Below, in pieces: positions 24,446 to 46,899 of a DNA stretch of 64,000 bases; within the stretch, counting starts at the first letter, position 1; every line of letters begins with the position of its first letter. Origin of the DNA: Ochotona curzoniae. Taxonomy: Eukaryota > Chordata > Mammalia > Lagomorpha > Ochotonidae. Location: NCBI RefSeq assembly GCF_017591425.1, contig NW_024464918.1:24704001-24768000 (forward strand). The letters run 5' to 3'. The notes below the pieces were generated by a model. That model ran no database searches and had not been told where the DNA came from. It saw only the letters and a program-made list of their open reading frames with translations. Both the position numbers and the translations under genes were made by a program.

Positions 24446-25029
24446 TTGAGTTAAAAACCATGAGGTGCTAAGATCAGTACCAGGCCCACAGAAAGTATAT
24501 GCAGCCACAGGAATTAGCTGTCACATTTTTCAAGTGTTCCACTTGGATCTGTGGTTTGAGTGGCTTTGCCCTCACTAAAGACCAGTTCGCTTTCTTTGGT
24601 TCTTTTAGCTGCATTATATCCCCTTTAGTTGAGATTAGTTGAGATTTAGAACTTTGAAGCTGGTAGGGGAAATCTGTGCAAACTACAACTTCCATTCACT
24701 TTACATGAGATAATTTGCTTTTTAAGAAAGTGCATGTCATATCTACAATGAACATTAACTCTCACTTAAAATTGGTCATTAAAATACTTCACTGTAAGTC
24801 AAATTTGCAGTATGTAAATCAAATGATACCATTTCTGTCCAAAAGCTTCTAACATCACACTCAAATTTATCTTCTCAAGGCAACAACTGATTGTGAAAAG
24901 CAAAGTATCAAAGAGTAGATGTAAGACTTGAAAAAAATACCTAATATAAAAATACGGTGAGAAAAATCTGAAAAGAAAAAGGATAATCTGGGGAAAAACA
25001 CAGCTGTCATATTTGACATGTGGAGTATA

Positions 25030-25450
25030 GCGTTTTGTTACTACATTGAAATAGTTAAGACAAAGTACTTACAAAGAAAAAAAAGGATTATTTTGGTTCA
25101 TTGTTTTGGAGGGTCGCAGTGTCCACTCAGGCAGTTCCCTGGATTCTGCTGTGTGGTAAAACAGAAGGAAGGTAATATTACAGCACAGAGAGAGGAATCA
25201 TTACATAGCAGGCCAGGAAGCACAAAATAGCTGGAGTGCTTGGGCTTTTATAAGTAGCCCTTCTCACAAGAGTTACCTTCCAGGGGCATACCCTAGGGTA
25301 ACAAGGACCTCCCACTAGCCCCACCTGCCAAGCAGCACAACTATATTAGTTACAACCTCCTTAGTACCATTAACTTAGGACTTGCAGTGTTTAAACATCT
25401 GCATGAGTTCAGGAGCCAAATTTTATCCAAACTATAGTATGGGATTTCAT
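25030..25450 (-). repeat. probable MaLR-type LTR remnant
   Basis: Read on the minus strand it begins ctatagtttggat and has aggtggggctagtgggaggtcc and ggcttgctatg-like text, the pattern of ERVL-MaLR (MST/MLT) LTRs that begin with a 'tgctatggtttg' phrase. Very diverged; family tentative. The 70-codon frame in it is spurious. Confidence 0.35.
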
Positions 25451-27280
25451 AATTAATATAGTGGGAGAGCAAAAACAGACATAGGGCAATTATACTGATT
25501 TGTGCCATAATTATCGGGTTTCATTGTGGAATGTGATATATATACACAGAGCTGCCAAATCTCCACCTCATCTGGTGCTTGTGGATATGGCTGAAGGTAG
25601 GGGAAAACTGACCACGTTTAAAACATAATTTTCTGGCACAATTTCCCATGAGTTACTGCAGAGCAGAGGAAAGAAAGCAGCTGTATAACATCCAAGTACA
25701 ATTTCACTGCCATCCTTAAATAATGGAGTTACACTGTGAAGTACGTAAAAGTGTCACTGCATAAACAATGTTACTGTGTATACTAGAATTATTGTAAAAA
25801 TTTAAAACGTCATTGATGACTAGAATGTCCTTTTCTTTTTTCTTATAAGTTCAATCCTTGATACATTTTTGTCAGATGTTACAGGCCCAATTATGATCCA
25901 TCATCTTTTTTCTATTTGAGTGGTTTTTTTTTTTTCCCCTCATAAAGCTAGCTCAGTGCAAGTACCCCAGTTTCCTTTAATGTAACTTTCTGGATCTGAT
26001 CATCTTTTTTCTTCCCAAAGGCCTACATAACTGGTTATGAAATTAACTGATATACCTTGGGTTATGCTCCAAAGTGAAACAACGTGAGAAGTTGATAAGG
26101 TCATTCAATTTTCTTGTTTGTCTTTACAATTAGAGAAGGGATCAATTAGGGGGGGATATTTTTAGTATGTTTATTGCTTTCACAGACCGAAGCAGACTTA
26201 AAATGGCATCCATACTCAAGAATTCACTTACCTGCTTAAATACATGTAGTCTGAATTTCATTTTAAATTTGAGAGTGACATCTCTTTTGAATAGCAAAAA
26301 ATAAATATGAAGAGAAACAAGAGAGAAACAGATATTTTTTTCAAGGATAGTGTCACTAAGTAGAAAAAACTGATAGGTTATGACCTGCTGTGATGATTGT
26401 AAACGCAGCCTCACTGATGGGTTTGGAGATAATGCAACCTCTCACTTTGTGCACAATACAAATATCTTTTTGTGTGAAAGGAAAAGTTATGCATACTGGA
26501 AAAATCAGTCGTAAAATTGGGCAAAGCGAATCTTTGGAAAACCATATGTGGTCAGGTTATACAGATGATATCTGCTCCAATAAATGAAATGACTCAGTGA
26601 CAAAAAATGGTTGAACTATTTCAAAGTGCACTAGTGGTGCATAAAACTTAAATGGTAACTGGCTGTTGGTCTCCTAGTACAATTCTGGGGTTATGGTTTG
26701 GTTGCTATGCCCTTTTGTTGTTATGAAATTTGTTTGGAAGGGAGTATGGTTTATTTATTTATTTTTGCTTTGCTCTATTTTGGGAAGTATGTTAGTGTTG
26801 GGCAAAAAGTTTTAAACAGCAAAATTTTAGAAACTGGTCCCAAAACAATGGTCCGGCTTGTTTCTGCAGACCACAGGATTTTGATCCCAGACGGGTGCAA
26901 CCCTTGTTTTCTCCCAAGGGCCAGTGGATATCTATAACATAATTCATGGGTCATATAAAATTATCAACTTAGACAATTATCCTTCTATAGATGTACTGAA
27001 TATTGAGTGCTACCTTTGGTTACCTTAGAGGGACCAAATGAAATGATTTTGCAGGGTCTTATACGGCCTTCTGACTGGGTGTTCTCCACCCCCCTCATAT
27101 CACACACAAGGATTCCGGATATAAGTTTTAGTACTGTAAACCCCAAAGATAGTTCTAATTATCAGTGATAGCATTGCATTTGTAGTCACAGGATTCTACC
27201 ACTTTGAGATATTACTGACTTTAGTTTCTCAAAAAAAGAGTTTCAACAGCAGCCAAAACAGTATTTTTTACACCAAGAAT
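25450..27280. other. non-coding DNA upstream of the CpG island, nothing recognised
   Basis: AT-rich, almost SINE-free stretch. The frames at 26142-26937 show no known-protein pattern. If KCTD16 is transcribed leftward from the shared promoter, this is its first intron. Confidence 0.35.
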
Positions 27281-27284
27281 CTAT

Positions 27285-27440
27285 GTCTCCTTTCAGTTCA
27301 TAAGCCTCAATGGTTTCCCATTTCCTTTAGAATCAACACACACATGCCACAGGCTGTCTATTCCTTGCACCTGCCTGCCCACCTCAGTCTCACCTCTGAT
27401 GTGGTTCTCTTCAATTTCTTCTTCAGCTACTCTATCTAGT
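27285..27440 (+). repeat. L2-like LINE fragment
   Basis: ttcataagcctcaatggtttcccatttcctttagaatcaac...acctgcctgcccacctcagtctcacc is L2 3' wording. L2-like text may resume after the MER20 at about 27645, which would mean MER20 landed inside it. Confidence 0.5.
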
Positions 27441-27446
27441 TCGTTT

Positions 27447-27645
27447 AAACCACTAGTTCCCAAACCCAGTTGCTGCCAGTACCTTTCCCCAGGGGTCACT
27501 TGCCAATGCCTGGACAACTTGAGGGACAGGGGGTGCTGCCACCCCTCTAGCAGTCCCAGACCAAGGGTGCTGCTCAAAGTACCATCAGGCACCAAACGGG
27601 TACCAACAACAAAGAATCCTCTGGAAAAAGCGGCGGTGGAGTAGG
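27447..27645 (+). repeat. MER20 (hAT-Charlie DNA transposon remnant)
   Basis: Co-linear with MER20 from accactagttcccaa through cccaggggtcacttgccaatgcctgga, gggtgctgccacccctctagcag, ccaagggtgctgctcaaa and caacaacaaagaatcctctgg. The right terminal repeat is degraded. It lies 0.4-0.6 kb left of the shared promoter. The 132-codon minus frame over this and the L2 is spurious. Confidence 0.75.
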
Positions 27646-28088
27646 GGATTCCTTCATACCATGCCTTCCCTCTTCCAGGCCTTCTCTTCATCTTTTCCCC
27701 ACTAATTCCTTTCTGATAACCACTCTCTCAAAGACTCTTCCATTCGGACACATATTATAGCCTTCCAAAGACCGGCGAGGCACTCAGGGATACCACTGAC
27801 AAATTTTACATTTTCCCCCGATATGCCCAGGAACTAATACAGAACAGATAATTTAGCCTCACTTAGAAAGTCATGGGATAATGATGTCATTAGGTGGTAA
27901 GGACTAAGTAACACATTTCTTTAGCACAGCGCTTGAAGCATAGAAAATCCAAGGAAAAAACAACAATTAAAAAAAAAAACGCTCCATTCTATCCCTTTAG
28001 TGCTTCCCGCCTTCCTGCAAACCTTCGGCGTGTGAGGAATCCTCCTGTCAGCTAGCCAGTGGACACTGCTGCGCCTGCGCTCTTTTAC

Positions 28089-28240
28089 CTCAGCCGCCAG
28101 GCCGGCTGTCGGAAGCACTTGCCTCGTCACCACCGGCCTGTCAGAAAAACCGGCCCGTGGCTATTGCGCATGCGCATACCGGGAATTCCGCCTTCTCCGG
28201 GCCTAGTATCCAACCGAAGAAAAGCAAGCAAAGCCTGTGA
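28089..28240 (-). other. hypothetical first exon of KCTD16 (5'UTR)
   Basis: Prediction from synteny only. On the minus strand a plausible splice donor (GAG|GTAAAAG) falls with its GT at 28087-28088. No coding sequence of KCTD16 (KCTD BTB-type protein) appears anywhere in the window, so only untranslated exon(s) could be here. The start and the donor choice are guesses. Confidence 0.2.
28165..28176. promoter_or_regulatory. NRF1 site, perfect palindrome
   Basis: TGCGCATGCGCA matches the NRF1 consensus YGCGCAYGCGCR on both strands. Located about 120-150 bp left of the likely YIPF5 start, between the two divergent transcription directions. Confidence 0.8.
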
Positions 28241-28244
28241 GCAC

Positions 28245-28256
28245 GCCTGCGCAGGC
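28245..28256. promoter_or_regulatory. second NRF1-like palindrome
   Basis: GCCTGCGCAGGC, a 12-bp palindrome containing the CTGCGCAG core tolerated by NRF1. 80 bp from the perfect site. Confidence 0.55.
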
Positions 28257-28269
28257 GAGCGAGCGTACC

Positions 28270-28277
28270 CCGGAAGT
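28270..28277 (+). promoter_or_regulatory. ETS/GABP site
   Basis: CCGGAAGT, the ETS-family core typical of TATA-less housekeeping promoters, just upstream of the likely YIPF5 start. Confidence 0.6.
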
Positions 28278-28299
28278 AGTTCTTTGGCCCATGACACGT

Positions 28300-28397
28300 A
28301 GCAACGGAGCCGGTGTTGGGGTCTGAAATTCAGTTTTGGAGGCTCCTTGGGGTTCCTGGGGTTGGAGTTGCCGCCGTTCCCGCCGCCTCCGCGTTCG
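28300..28397 (+). other. YIPF5 exon 1 (5'UTR)
   Basis: The 3' limit is set by the donor TTCG|GTGAGT (GT at 28398-28399). The 5' end is not visible in sequence; about 28.29-28.33 kb is estimated from the promoter motifs. The exon is untranslated because the only start codon consistent with the family lies in exon 2. Confidence 0.65.
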
Positions 28398-28534
28398 GTG
28401 AGTGTCCGAGACCGCGGCAGGCTGCTCGGCTTCCCCGCGCACCTGTGCGGCTCGGCTTGCTGCCGGCTCGCGGCGCCGCACCCTGGTCCTTTGGTTCGGA
28501 CTTGGGCTCAGATGGGGTCCGCGCTGCCCAGGCG

Positions 28535-28857
28535 CGACCCGCCGACCCCCTGCATCCCCCGGCAGCCCACTCGCCCGCCCCCGGCAGCCCACCGACCCCC
28601 TGTATCCCCCGGCAGCCCGCCGACCCCCTGCATCCCCCAGCAGCCCGCTCGCCCCTGGCAGCCTGTCGACCCCTGTATCCCCCCCGGCAGCCCGCCAACC
28701 CCCTGCATCCCCCAGCAGCCCGCTCGCCCCTGGCAGCCTGTCGACCCCCTGTAGTCCCCCGGCAGCCCGTCGGTCTCTGCATCCCCCCGGCAGCCCGCCG
28801 AACCCCTGCATCCCCCAGGCAGCCCACTGCCCCCCTGCAGCCCCTTGGCAGCACCCC
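28535..28857. repeat. C-rich minisatellite in YIPF5 intron 1
   Basis: Units of about 28-30 bp built on CAGCCCGCCGACCCCCTGCA plus TCCCCCGG, alternating with an 18-bp variant (CAGCCCGCTCGCCCCTGG). Two consecutive blocks of about 75-76 bp (near 28618-28693 and 28694-28769) repeat almost exactly, showing a higher-order unit. The unit has few stops in any frame, which explains the long spurious frames on both strands (202 and 276 codons minus; 192 and 178 codons plus). Confidence 0.92.
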
Positions 28858-29134
28858 GGCCTGGCCGTGCGAGGAGACAGCCGTGGTGTGAGCCGGAGCT
28901 GTCCCGAGGCCAGGGCTCCTTTGCCGGTTGTTACTTAAGAGTCCGGTGGGTCTGCTGCTCCCACCCCGAAACCGAGGTGACTCGCTTGTGGGGTCGCACA
29001 TTTTTCCTTTATTCCTCTTTACCCCCTTCCAGGCTTGCAGGTGACTCCCCCAGAGTATGGACAGTGTGTTGAAGCCCCGGGGTCGAGGGACGGACTGCAG
29101 TAACCAGTTGTCATTCCGTTGCAGATCGTTTGCA

Positions 29135-40834
<11,700 letters not shown>

Positions 40835-42430
40835 ACTGAATTTGGGATGCGGACATCAGTGGGAGAAACACACAAAGAGACCTTGAACTCTTAAATCGGA
40901 CCAGCGAACTGCTACAGCACACCTCTCTTGCAGATAGATTTACGTTTAACGATTGGAGCAATGGAAGCAAACATGGATCTTTTGTTCGTTTTTATAGAAC
41001 TTTTGAACACTATGTTGGATTTTCCTACAGTGTGACTAGCTTTAAGTGTTTGTGCTTATAGAAATAAGAAGTGCTAGTTCTTTCCTGTTACGCAGCCTTT
41101 GAGAAACTTTTAACTTGCAAATTATGTTTTTATAGATTTTTATCAAACCAACGGCAAGGCTGGTATCTTTTCTTAAAAACAATTCAGACATAGTTTAAAA
41201 AAAAAAAGATGCAAGACTTCTTGGAGAAATACTTTTCCAAGGAATTTGGAAAGAAAAAATTCTATGTCCACGTCAGTTGCATTTGAAGACTAAAGAAAAA
41301 AAGATCTCATTATTGACTTGTACGAGTTTATGTTTCAGAAGTTTGACATTCCTGTCAATCAGTCTCTTGAAATTTTTTGCTAAAATTCAGATAGGAGGCT
41401 TACTCTCTCTTATTACAGATGTGAAAAGTGAACTCCTGTTTAGAGAATATTAATTAAGCCATTATGACCTAGACTGGCTGCATTAGTGCTCATAATTGGG
41501 TCTTCACCTTTTCCCAGAAAATCACTATCCTTTTTGAGGAAAGATATTTAAAATTTCACAATTTCTGTATTGCAGTTATCAATGTAAAATACATTTGATG
41601 CTTACTAATTAAAATTTTCCAAATTAATTTTATTTGTGTTTTTGAGTATACTTTCATCACACCACTGTTTTGAGTGTCTTGTTTTTCTTTAAATGAGGAC
41701 GTTATTTTGACTCCCAGCTTTGCCTAGCCTCGAAGATAGAAACCACCTAATAATAGAAAAAATGGATTACATGAAAAGCAGTTTGGTTTGAGTTATATTA
41801 TTTTTTGTATTGAATATATTTGCTTTATGTTGTCATGCTCTCTTATCACTGCATCTGTAGGAAAATACTGTATATCCTGTATGTTTTTCATGAGCTTTTT
41901 CTAGATAAACAGCTCTGATTGTGGAAAAAAGAGTTACAAGAAAGGCATGGAAAGGAAAATGTCTTTTTTTTTTTTAAGTGGAGACTCAGACTAAATAAAA
42001 AGGAATACCAAACTATTGTAGTAATGATTCTTTTTTGGAGTAAGTCTTCAACAATCAAAGGAGGTTGAGATAAGTAAAATTCTCTCACATTGTCATACTT
42101 TCTCATTACTAGCATCACAGTGTATTTTTTTCATTAATTCTTAATCTGGGAAAACAAACTGATTAGTTTTGAACTAGGTTTCATACATAGAAAATTGCTA
42201 TGGAATATTTTTGTCTAGTAATCCTTATATATCAACTTTGATTTTTTTCAGTTTATTTTACTAATACAATTGTTAAAGCTTTAACATTGTGACAAATGCC
42301 TTCTTTAATATCCAGTTCTTTCTAATGAACAAGGTAGATGATTCTTTGGGAATTAAAATCCCTCCTTATTCATTAGATTTCAGAATTAAATCAGCCTAAT
42401 TCCCCAAATAAAGTGTTTATTTATTGCTAT
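40835..42430 (+). other. YIPF5: YIPF5 3'UTR (end uncertain)
   Basis: Continuous unique AT-rich sequence after the stop, free of SINEs. Candidate poly(A) signals AATAAA at 41994-41999 and 42407-42412; the second is followed at once by a GT-rich gtgtttatttattg stretch and is taken as the distal end. Usage cannot be judged from sequence. Confidence 0.55.
42407..42412 (+). terminator. YIPF5: candidate distal poly(A) signal of YIPF5
   Basis: Canonical AATAAA followed within 3 nt by GT/T-rich downstream sequence. Another AATAAA lies at 41994-41999. Confidence 0.4.
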
Positions 42431-43765
42431 CCCAACAAAATAAGTAGTTGTTTAAATTATTGTAGAAATTTTGGTTTTGTTGAACTTCCAAATGATAACT
42501 GTTTTATATTCAGCTGTTGCAGTGTCAAAAGAGGCTTACAGGGAAATTTCCTGTATACTTTAGCATTTGCTTGGTTTCTCAAGGAGTTGTGTATAGCCAA
42601 AATTTGCCTTATAAAGTTTTCTTAAATATACAATACATGGACAGCCATAGTTGCACATACCTTAAAGACATATACCACATCTCAGAAAGTACCATGTGAC
42701 ATTTTTTTGTGTGTGTCTTGCACTGTATTAGATGTGTTACATTTGTACATACTAGATTAAGTATCTGGCTTGCTTTCGAGGCCATTTACACTAGAAATAT
42801 CAGAGCATAGCTAAAAGTTCACCCACTGATTGTGGTGGATACCCAAAACACTTTGGGGATGACCATATCACTGCAGGTTTTGTACTTCTGAGCTCACTCA
42901 TCATGCTTATATGCATGCAAAGATATAGTCAATTTTGCATATTTGTGTAAAGGTGTATTTTATGAATTGTAACAATTTGCCTACTCTGTGTTTTAAGAAT
43001 TGCATTACTAGCCTTGTGGAAACAGGTATTTCCCCAGATACAGTTTCACAGATAATACAGAGTATAAATCTTAAAATACTCATTGGCATCCCTTCCAAAT
43101 ATGCTTTTTTTAAAAAATTTAGGAATTTATCTTTAATTCACAAGCTCAAATGGCTGTAGTTAAAAAGAAAACAATAGAAATTAAACTCCACCACCAAAAA
43201 CAAAACAGTGAAACCAAGACACTATTTGTAAGTCTAAGGCCTTCTAGCCTTCCAAATGTAAGCGCTCTGAAGACTGTATCAATTGGAAGAACAAGGCATA
43301 TATATGAATGGAGCCATGACATTTATATAACTGGAAGATCCTTCCTGGAACTATTTAATCGGCTTTACAAGAGAAAACAAAAACAAACACTTCCTAAAAC
43401 AGAACAGAATGAAATTCCAGTATTCCCAATCAGCATGTTCCATGTGGATAGAGACCAACAGTGATCCCGCTTTCCGTTCTGTCTTCCTAGAGCTCCAATC
43501 CATATTCACTTCAGCAGAGACACCACAGGAAACAGGAAAGAGCCTGGCATTAAAATAGGCACAATTCAGTGTAGTTGTATGATCTTGCTTATACACAAGC
43601 TCACAAACCTGGGGTTAGAGGTATAACCTAAATGGGTGCTAAGACAAGAATTAAAGAAAAATTAGAAAAAGGAAAAAAAATGCAAAAGAAAAGGGAGAAA
43701 ACAAAACCCTTTGGAAATCAGGGCATTTAATATAGGAACTATAAGGCAGTATTTAAGTTCACTTT
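42430..43765. other. non-coding DNA between YIPF5 and the SRRM1 pseudogene
   Basis: No SINE and no recognised family. The frame at 43150-43464 (104 codons) has no known pattern. Part may be an extended YIPF5 3'UTR. Confidence 0.35.
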
Positions 43766-46335
43766 TTTTTAAGAGAATTTTTTGGCTTAAAATATTTCAC
43801 TCTAATAGAATTTATGTCAGCAGTCTATGATTGTCACCAATACACTATGAATACCTTTTACAATGTAAATCCATGTCCCTGTCCCCTTTTTTACCCTATT
43901 GCAATTATTACAACTAAGAGACTAAAGCTCAAACACATTTTTGTAGTTTTGAATTTGAACTGTGCATAAACCAAATTTTATAATACTTCCACTTAAGATT
44001 GGGACACTTGATTCTTCCATGTGGATCTTAGGACCTTTTCCCACAGGTTTTTCATTTTTTTTTTTAAAGATTTTATTTTTATTACAAAGTCAGATATACA
44101 GAGAGGAGGAGAGATAGAGCAGAAGATTTTCCCCCTGATAATTTGTCCCCCAAGTGACCGCAACGGCTGGTGCTGTGCCGATCCTAAGCCAGGAGCCAGG
44201 AACCTCCTCCAGGTCTCCCACATGGGTGCAGGATCCCAAAGCATTGGGCCGTCCTCGGCTGCTTTCCCAGGCAGGGAGCTGGATGGGAAGTGGAGGTGCC
44301 GGGATTAGAACCAACGCCCATATAGGATCCCGGCTAAGGCAAGGACCTTAGCCGCTAGCCAGGCCCAACAGGTGCTTTCTGGTTCATCAAGGTTACTGCA
44401 GCTTCACTGTCTCCTTAGGCTTCTTCCTGACGCTGTGGATGTGGCGACAGTGACGGCTGCTAGAGTCACAGCAGCAACTGCAACCTCGGCCTTCTCAACT
44501 TCTTGATTTTTTGTGTTTCTTGTCCTTCTTTTTTCTTTTTCTTTCCACCTCCTTTTTGATAGGAATTCCTTGACCGGTGCCGCTGGTGACCAGTTTGTAG
44601 AGAGTGCCTGAGGCAGAAGAGAGGATGCAGGTGCTGGCAGCTTTTTAGCGGGTGGTTTAGTAGATGCAGACCCAGATAGGAGATGAGACCCTCCTTACAA
44701 ACTGTGGGCTTGGACAGGCAGTCTTTACTCTGGGAAACTCGTAAGGGAGATGGAGACTGCCTTCTCTGGAGTGAAGACGCATGGGCAAGGGGCCAGGAGG
44801 AGGTCCGAGGAGTGCGAGGCCAAGGGGAAGGCAAGTGCTCTTTTATGGCGAGAGTACTTTGTGGGCAGTGTGGCCTGATGAAGGGCCTTTTCTATGCTTG
44901 GATGACCACGAAGGCAACCGTCTAGGTGACTGGGGAGCTTCTTGGTTTGGGTGACAGACAATGCGAGTCTCGCTGCTTCACTGGCAGAGATGGCAACCTT
45001 CATTTTGGAGAGGATCGAGAAGAAGCTGTCCTTTCCTTGGGAGGCAGAGAAAGGGAGTATTTCCTTATTTCCAGCATCTGATGAAGTACCTCCGGGTGGG
45101 GTGAAGTCCTTGGTCCTTGTGGTGTAGGAGACCGGAGTGACCGGAAGAAGTGGGCGGAGAACAGACCGGAAGAAGTGGGAGGACGCCGCCTTGTGGTGGG
45201 TGGTGGGGAAGAGCTCCTCAGTGTACCGTGAGGCGAGGACGTGACCCGCGGGCGCTGCGTCCTGAGGGGCATGCCCTCCTGGCAGGGGACGTTCTCCACC
45301 GGCTTCTCTCGCCATTCTTCCCTTGGAATCCTTTGAGTCCCTCATTTTCTAAGGAGGAAGACGAGCTGTCTGTCCTGGCGCCTGTTGCCAGAATCGGCCG
45401 CTACCATTTTACCACCTTCATCTGCTTCAGAGAACTCTACTTTTTTTTAGGTTGTGGTGCTGGTGAAGGAGACTCTTTTTCTCAGGACCTTTCCGCTTTG
45501 GCACTTTACCTCAAGTCCTTCCCCGAGACACAGAGACACGGCTTTTTCTTGTGCGCTTTGACTGCCGAGGCGCTGGGGAGTGGCGAGGGTTGGGTGGCGG
45601 AGTCGCTGGAGGTGGTGGCCTGTGTCTTCGCCTCACGGGACTTGCTGAAGCAGGGCACCTGCTAGTTTTTGGAGAGGAATTGTCTGTCCTCTTGGGAGGC
45701 TGCTCAGGGATGAAGTCTCCGGGGAGGCACTGCCGGGCAGGAGCGCGGCCTCACGCCGTCGTCTGACTGGAGACCCGCGTCGTGCCTGCGTTCTCTGAGG
45801 AGATGGCCGCCTGCCTGGTGAGTATCGGGTTGAATTGGGATCTATGGCTCCGACTAGGTCGAGTGTGAGAAGGAAAATGAGACCATGGAAATGACCTTGA
45901 TTTGGAACGTGGCTGAGATCTTGCCCCGGTCTTTTCCCTTTGTGGAGATATATATCTTTTTTTTTTTTTTTCTGGAGAAGGTTTGGTAGGTTTTGGTACA
46001 GGTTCTGGCTTGGGAACTTTAAGGATGTCGCTATCAGAAGTGGCCTCTTGTACTGGGTGTTTTTTGACTTACTCTGAAGGTTCTGGGCCTCTGTGGAGTT
46101 TTTCCTTCTGGAGGAAGGACAGGCCTAGCAGGTTCTGTGGTGGAAAGATCGAGAATGCCCGTGCTTTCTCTCGCGCAGGGACAGAGGAAGATGTTCTAGG
46201 GGAGGAGGGTGTGGATTTGTGTCTTCTCCGGCCTGCGGACTGCTCCTGCGTGTCGCTGATGCTTCCTTTTCCTTCCTTATCTCTCTTGTCCTGTATTTTG
46301 ATAGCGTATTGTATTTTACTTGTAGAAGTGGAAGA
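43765..46335 (-). pseudogene. SRRM1: SRRM1 processed pseudogene, 5'-truncated, split by a CSINE
   Basis: Translating the minus strand in shifting frames gives SRRM1 in order without introns: (46.3 kb) IQDKRDKE, VQEATSDSDILKVPKPEPVP, KTGARSQPRSKSRS, SPSHTRP, GSPVRRRR, PPKRT, RRRHRPPPPATPPP, RKSRVSVSRGRT, KMVAADS, PPPTTRRR, SLSLPPKERTASS, QRRQSPSP, SYQKGGGKKKKK, and after the SINE LWEKVLRSTWKNQVSQS with the stop near 43993. Stops and frameshifts occur throughout, and the N-terminal ~150 residues (PWI-domain part) are missing. This is an L1-style retrocopy; the parent encodes a splicing coactivator. The 3' end is taken at an A-run (minus strand) near 43763-43770, uncertain. The 206-, 171-, 123- and 122-codon frames here are fragments or shadows of it and are not genes. 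Confidence 0.92.
44058..44369 (-). repeat. CSINE, young copy, inserted in the SRRM1 pseudogene
   Basis: AAAGATTTTATTTTTATTACAAAGTCAGATATACAGAGAGGAG start, gccgctagccaggccc end. It splits pseudogene codons for the C-terminal HLREKALRS-type region; ACAGGT on both sides is the short TSD. It must be younger than the retrocopy. Confidence 0.93.
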
Positions 46336-46596
46336 ATTTAGAACTTTGGGCTAAAAGGAGTTAACAGAGTTTTAGCCTAGAGGATAGTCTGACTCATCCT
46401 GGAGAATTTTGGGAAACAAGACCGTATTTAGAGATCAGCCTGCTGTCATTGTCCAGATCCGGTGTAATGAATGACCCGGCCAAATGCCTTACTTTTCACC
46501 TGGTCTGAAAGAGCATGTGCGCGTGTGATACAACAAGTGTAGCCTTCCTTAAAGTCATATAGAAACTTCAGCAGTAAAAGCAGCTCAGCAGCAGGC

Positions 46597-46880
46597 GTGT
46601 GGTGACGCAGTAAAGCCAAGCCGTGTCTGGATGCCACATCTCCTGAGTGCTGCTGGAAGTGCTGGCTCCTGTGCTTCTGGTGCAGCCTCCTACTGGGCAG
46701 CAGATGATGGAGCCCAAGTTTGGGGGTTCCTGTCAGCCACCTGGAAAACCCAGGTGGACTTCCAGATTCTTGGCTTTGGTATGGGCCAACCAGGACTGTT
46801 GCAGAGGTTAGGGAGGGCATGAACCAACCAGTGGACAAATCTCTTTCCCTGTTTTTCCTGCCTTGTGTCCAAATAATGGG
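46597..46880 (+). repeat. CSINE, old, sense
   Basis: gtgtggtgacgcagtaaagccaagccgtgtctggatgccacatc head, cccaggtggacttccagattcttggctttgg middle, aaatctctttccctg tail. Strongly diverged. The 150-codon minus frame (46446-46898) is its shadow. Confidence 0.7.
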
Positions 46881-46899
46881 CCTGCCTTCAAGGTGCAAG

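Larger units (their letters stand above)
28040..28975. promoter_or_regulatory. CpG island, YIPF5 / putative KCTD16 bidirectional promoter
   Basis: Abrupt shift from AT-rich to GC-rich, CpG-dense DNA covering the upstream region, the YIPF5 first exon and most of intron 1. No TATA box is evident. NRF1- and ETS-type sites cluster 30-170 bp left of the likely YIPF5 start, the usual layout of housekeeping bidirectional promoters. In human and mouse YIPF5 and KCTD16 are divergent neighbours with starts close together (established knowledge). The leftward transcript is inferred, not seen. Confidence 0.8.

Noticed and set aside
27293..27691. 132-codon minus-strand frame near the promoter
   Set aside because: Falls on an L2 fragment and MER20, both non-coding repeats.
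1..28000. KCTD16 coding exon
   Set aside because: Looked for the KCTD BTB-domain coding exon on the minus strand; no frame resembles it, so it must lie outside the window.
44725..45345. 206-codon minus-strand frame as a possible gene
   Set aside because: It is a frame-shifted piece of the SRRM1 retropseudogene; neighbouring parts of SRRM1 lie in other frames.
45150..46354. 171- and 123-codon plus-strand frames
   Set aside because: Antisense shadows of the SRRM1 pseudogene; no independent evidence.
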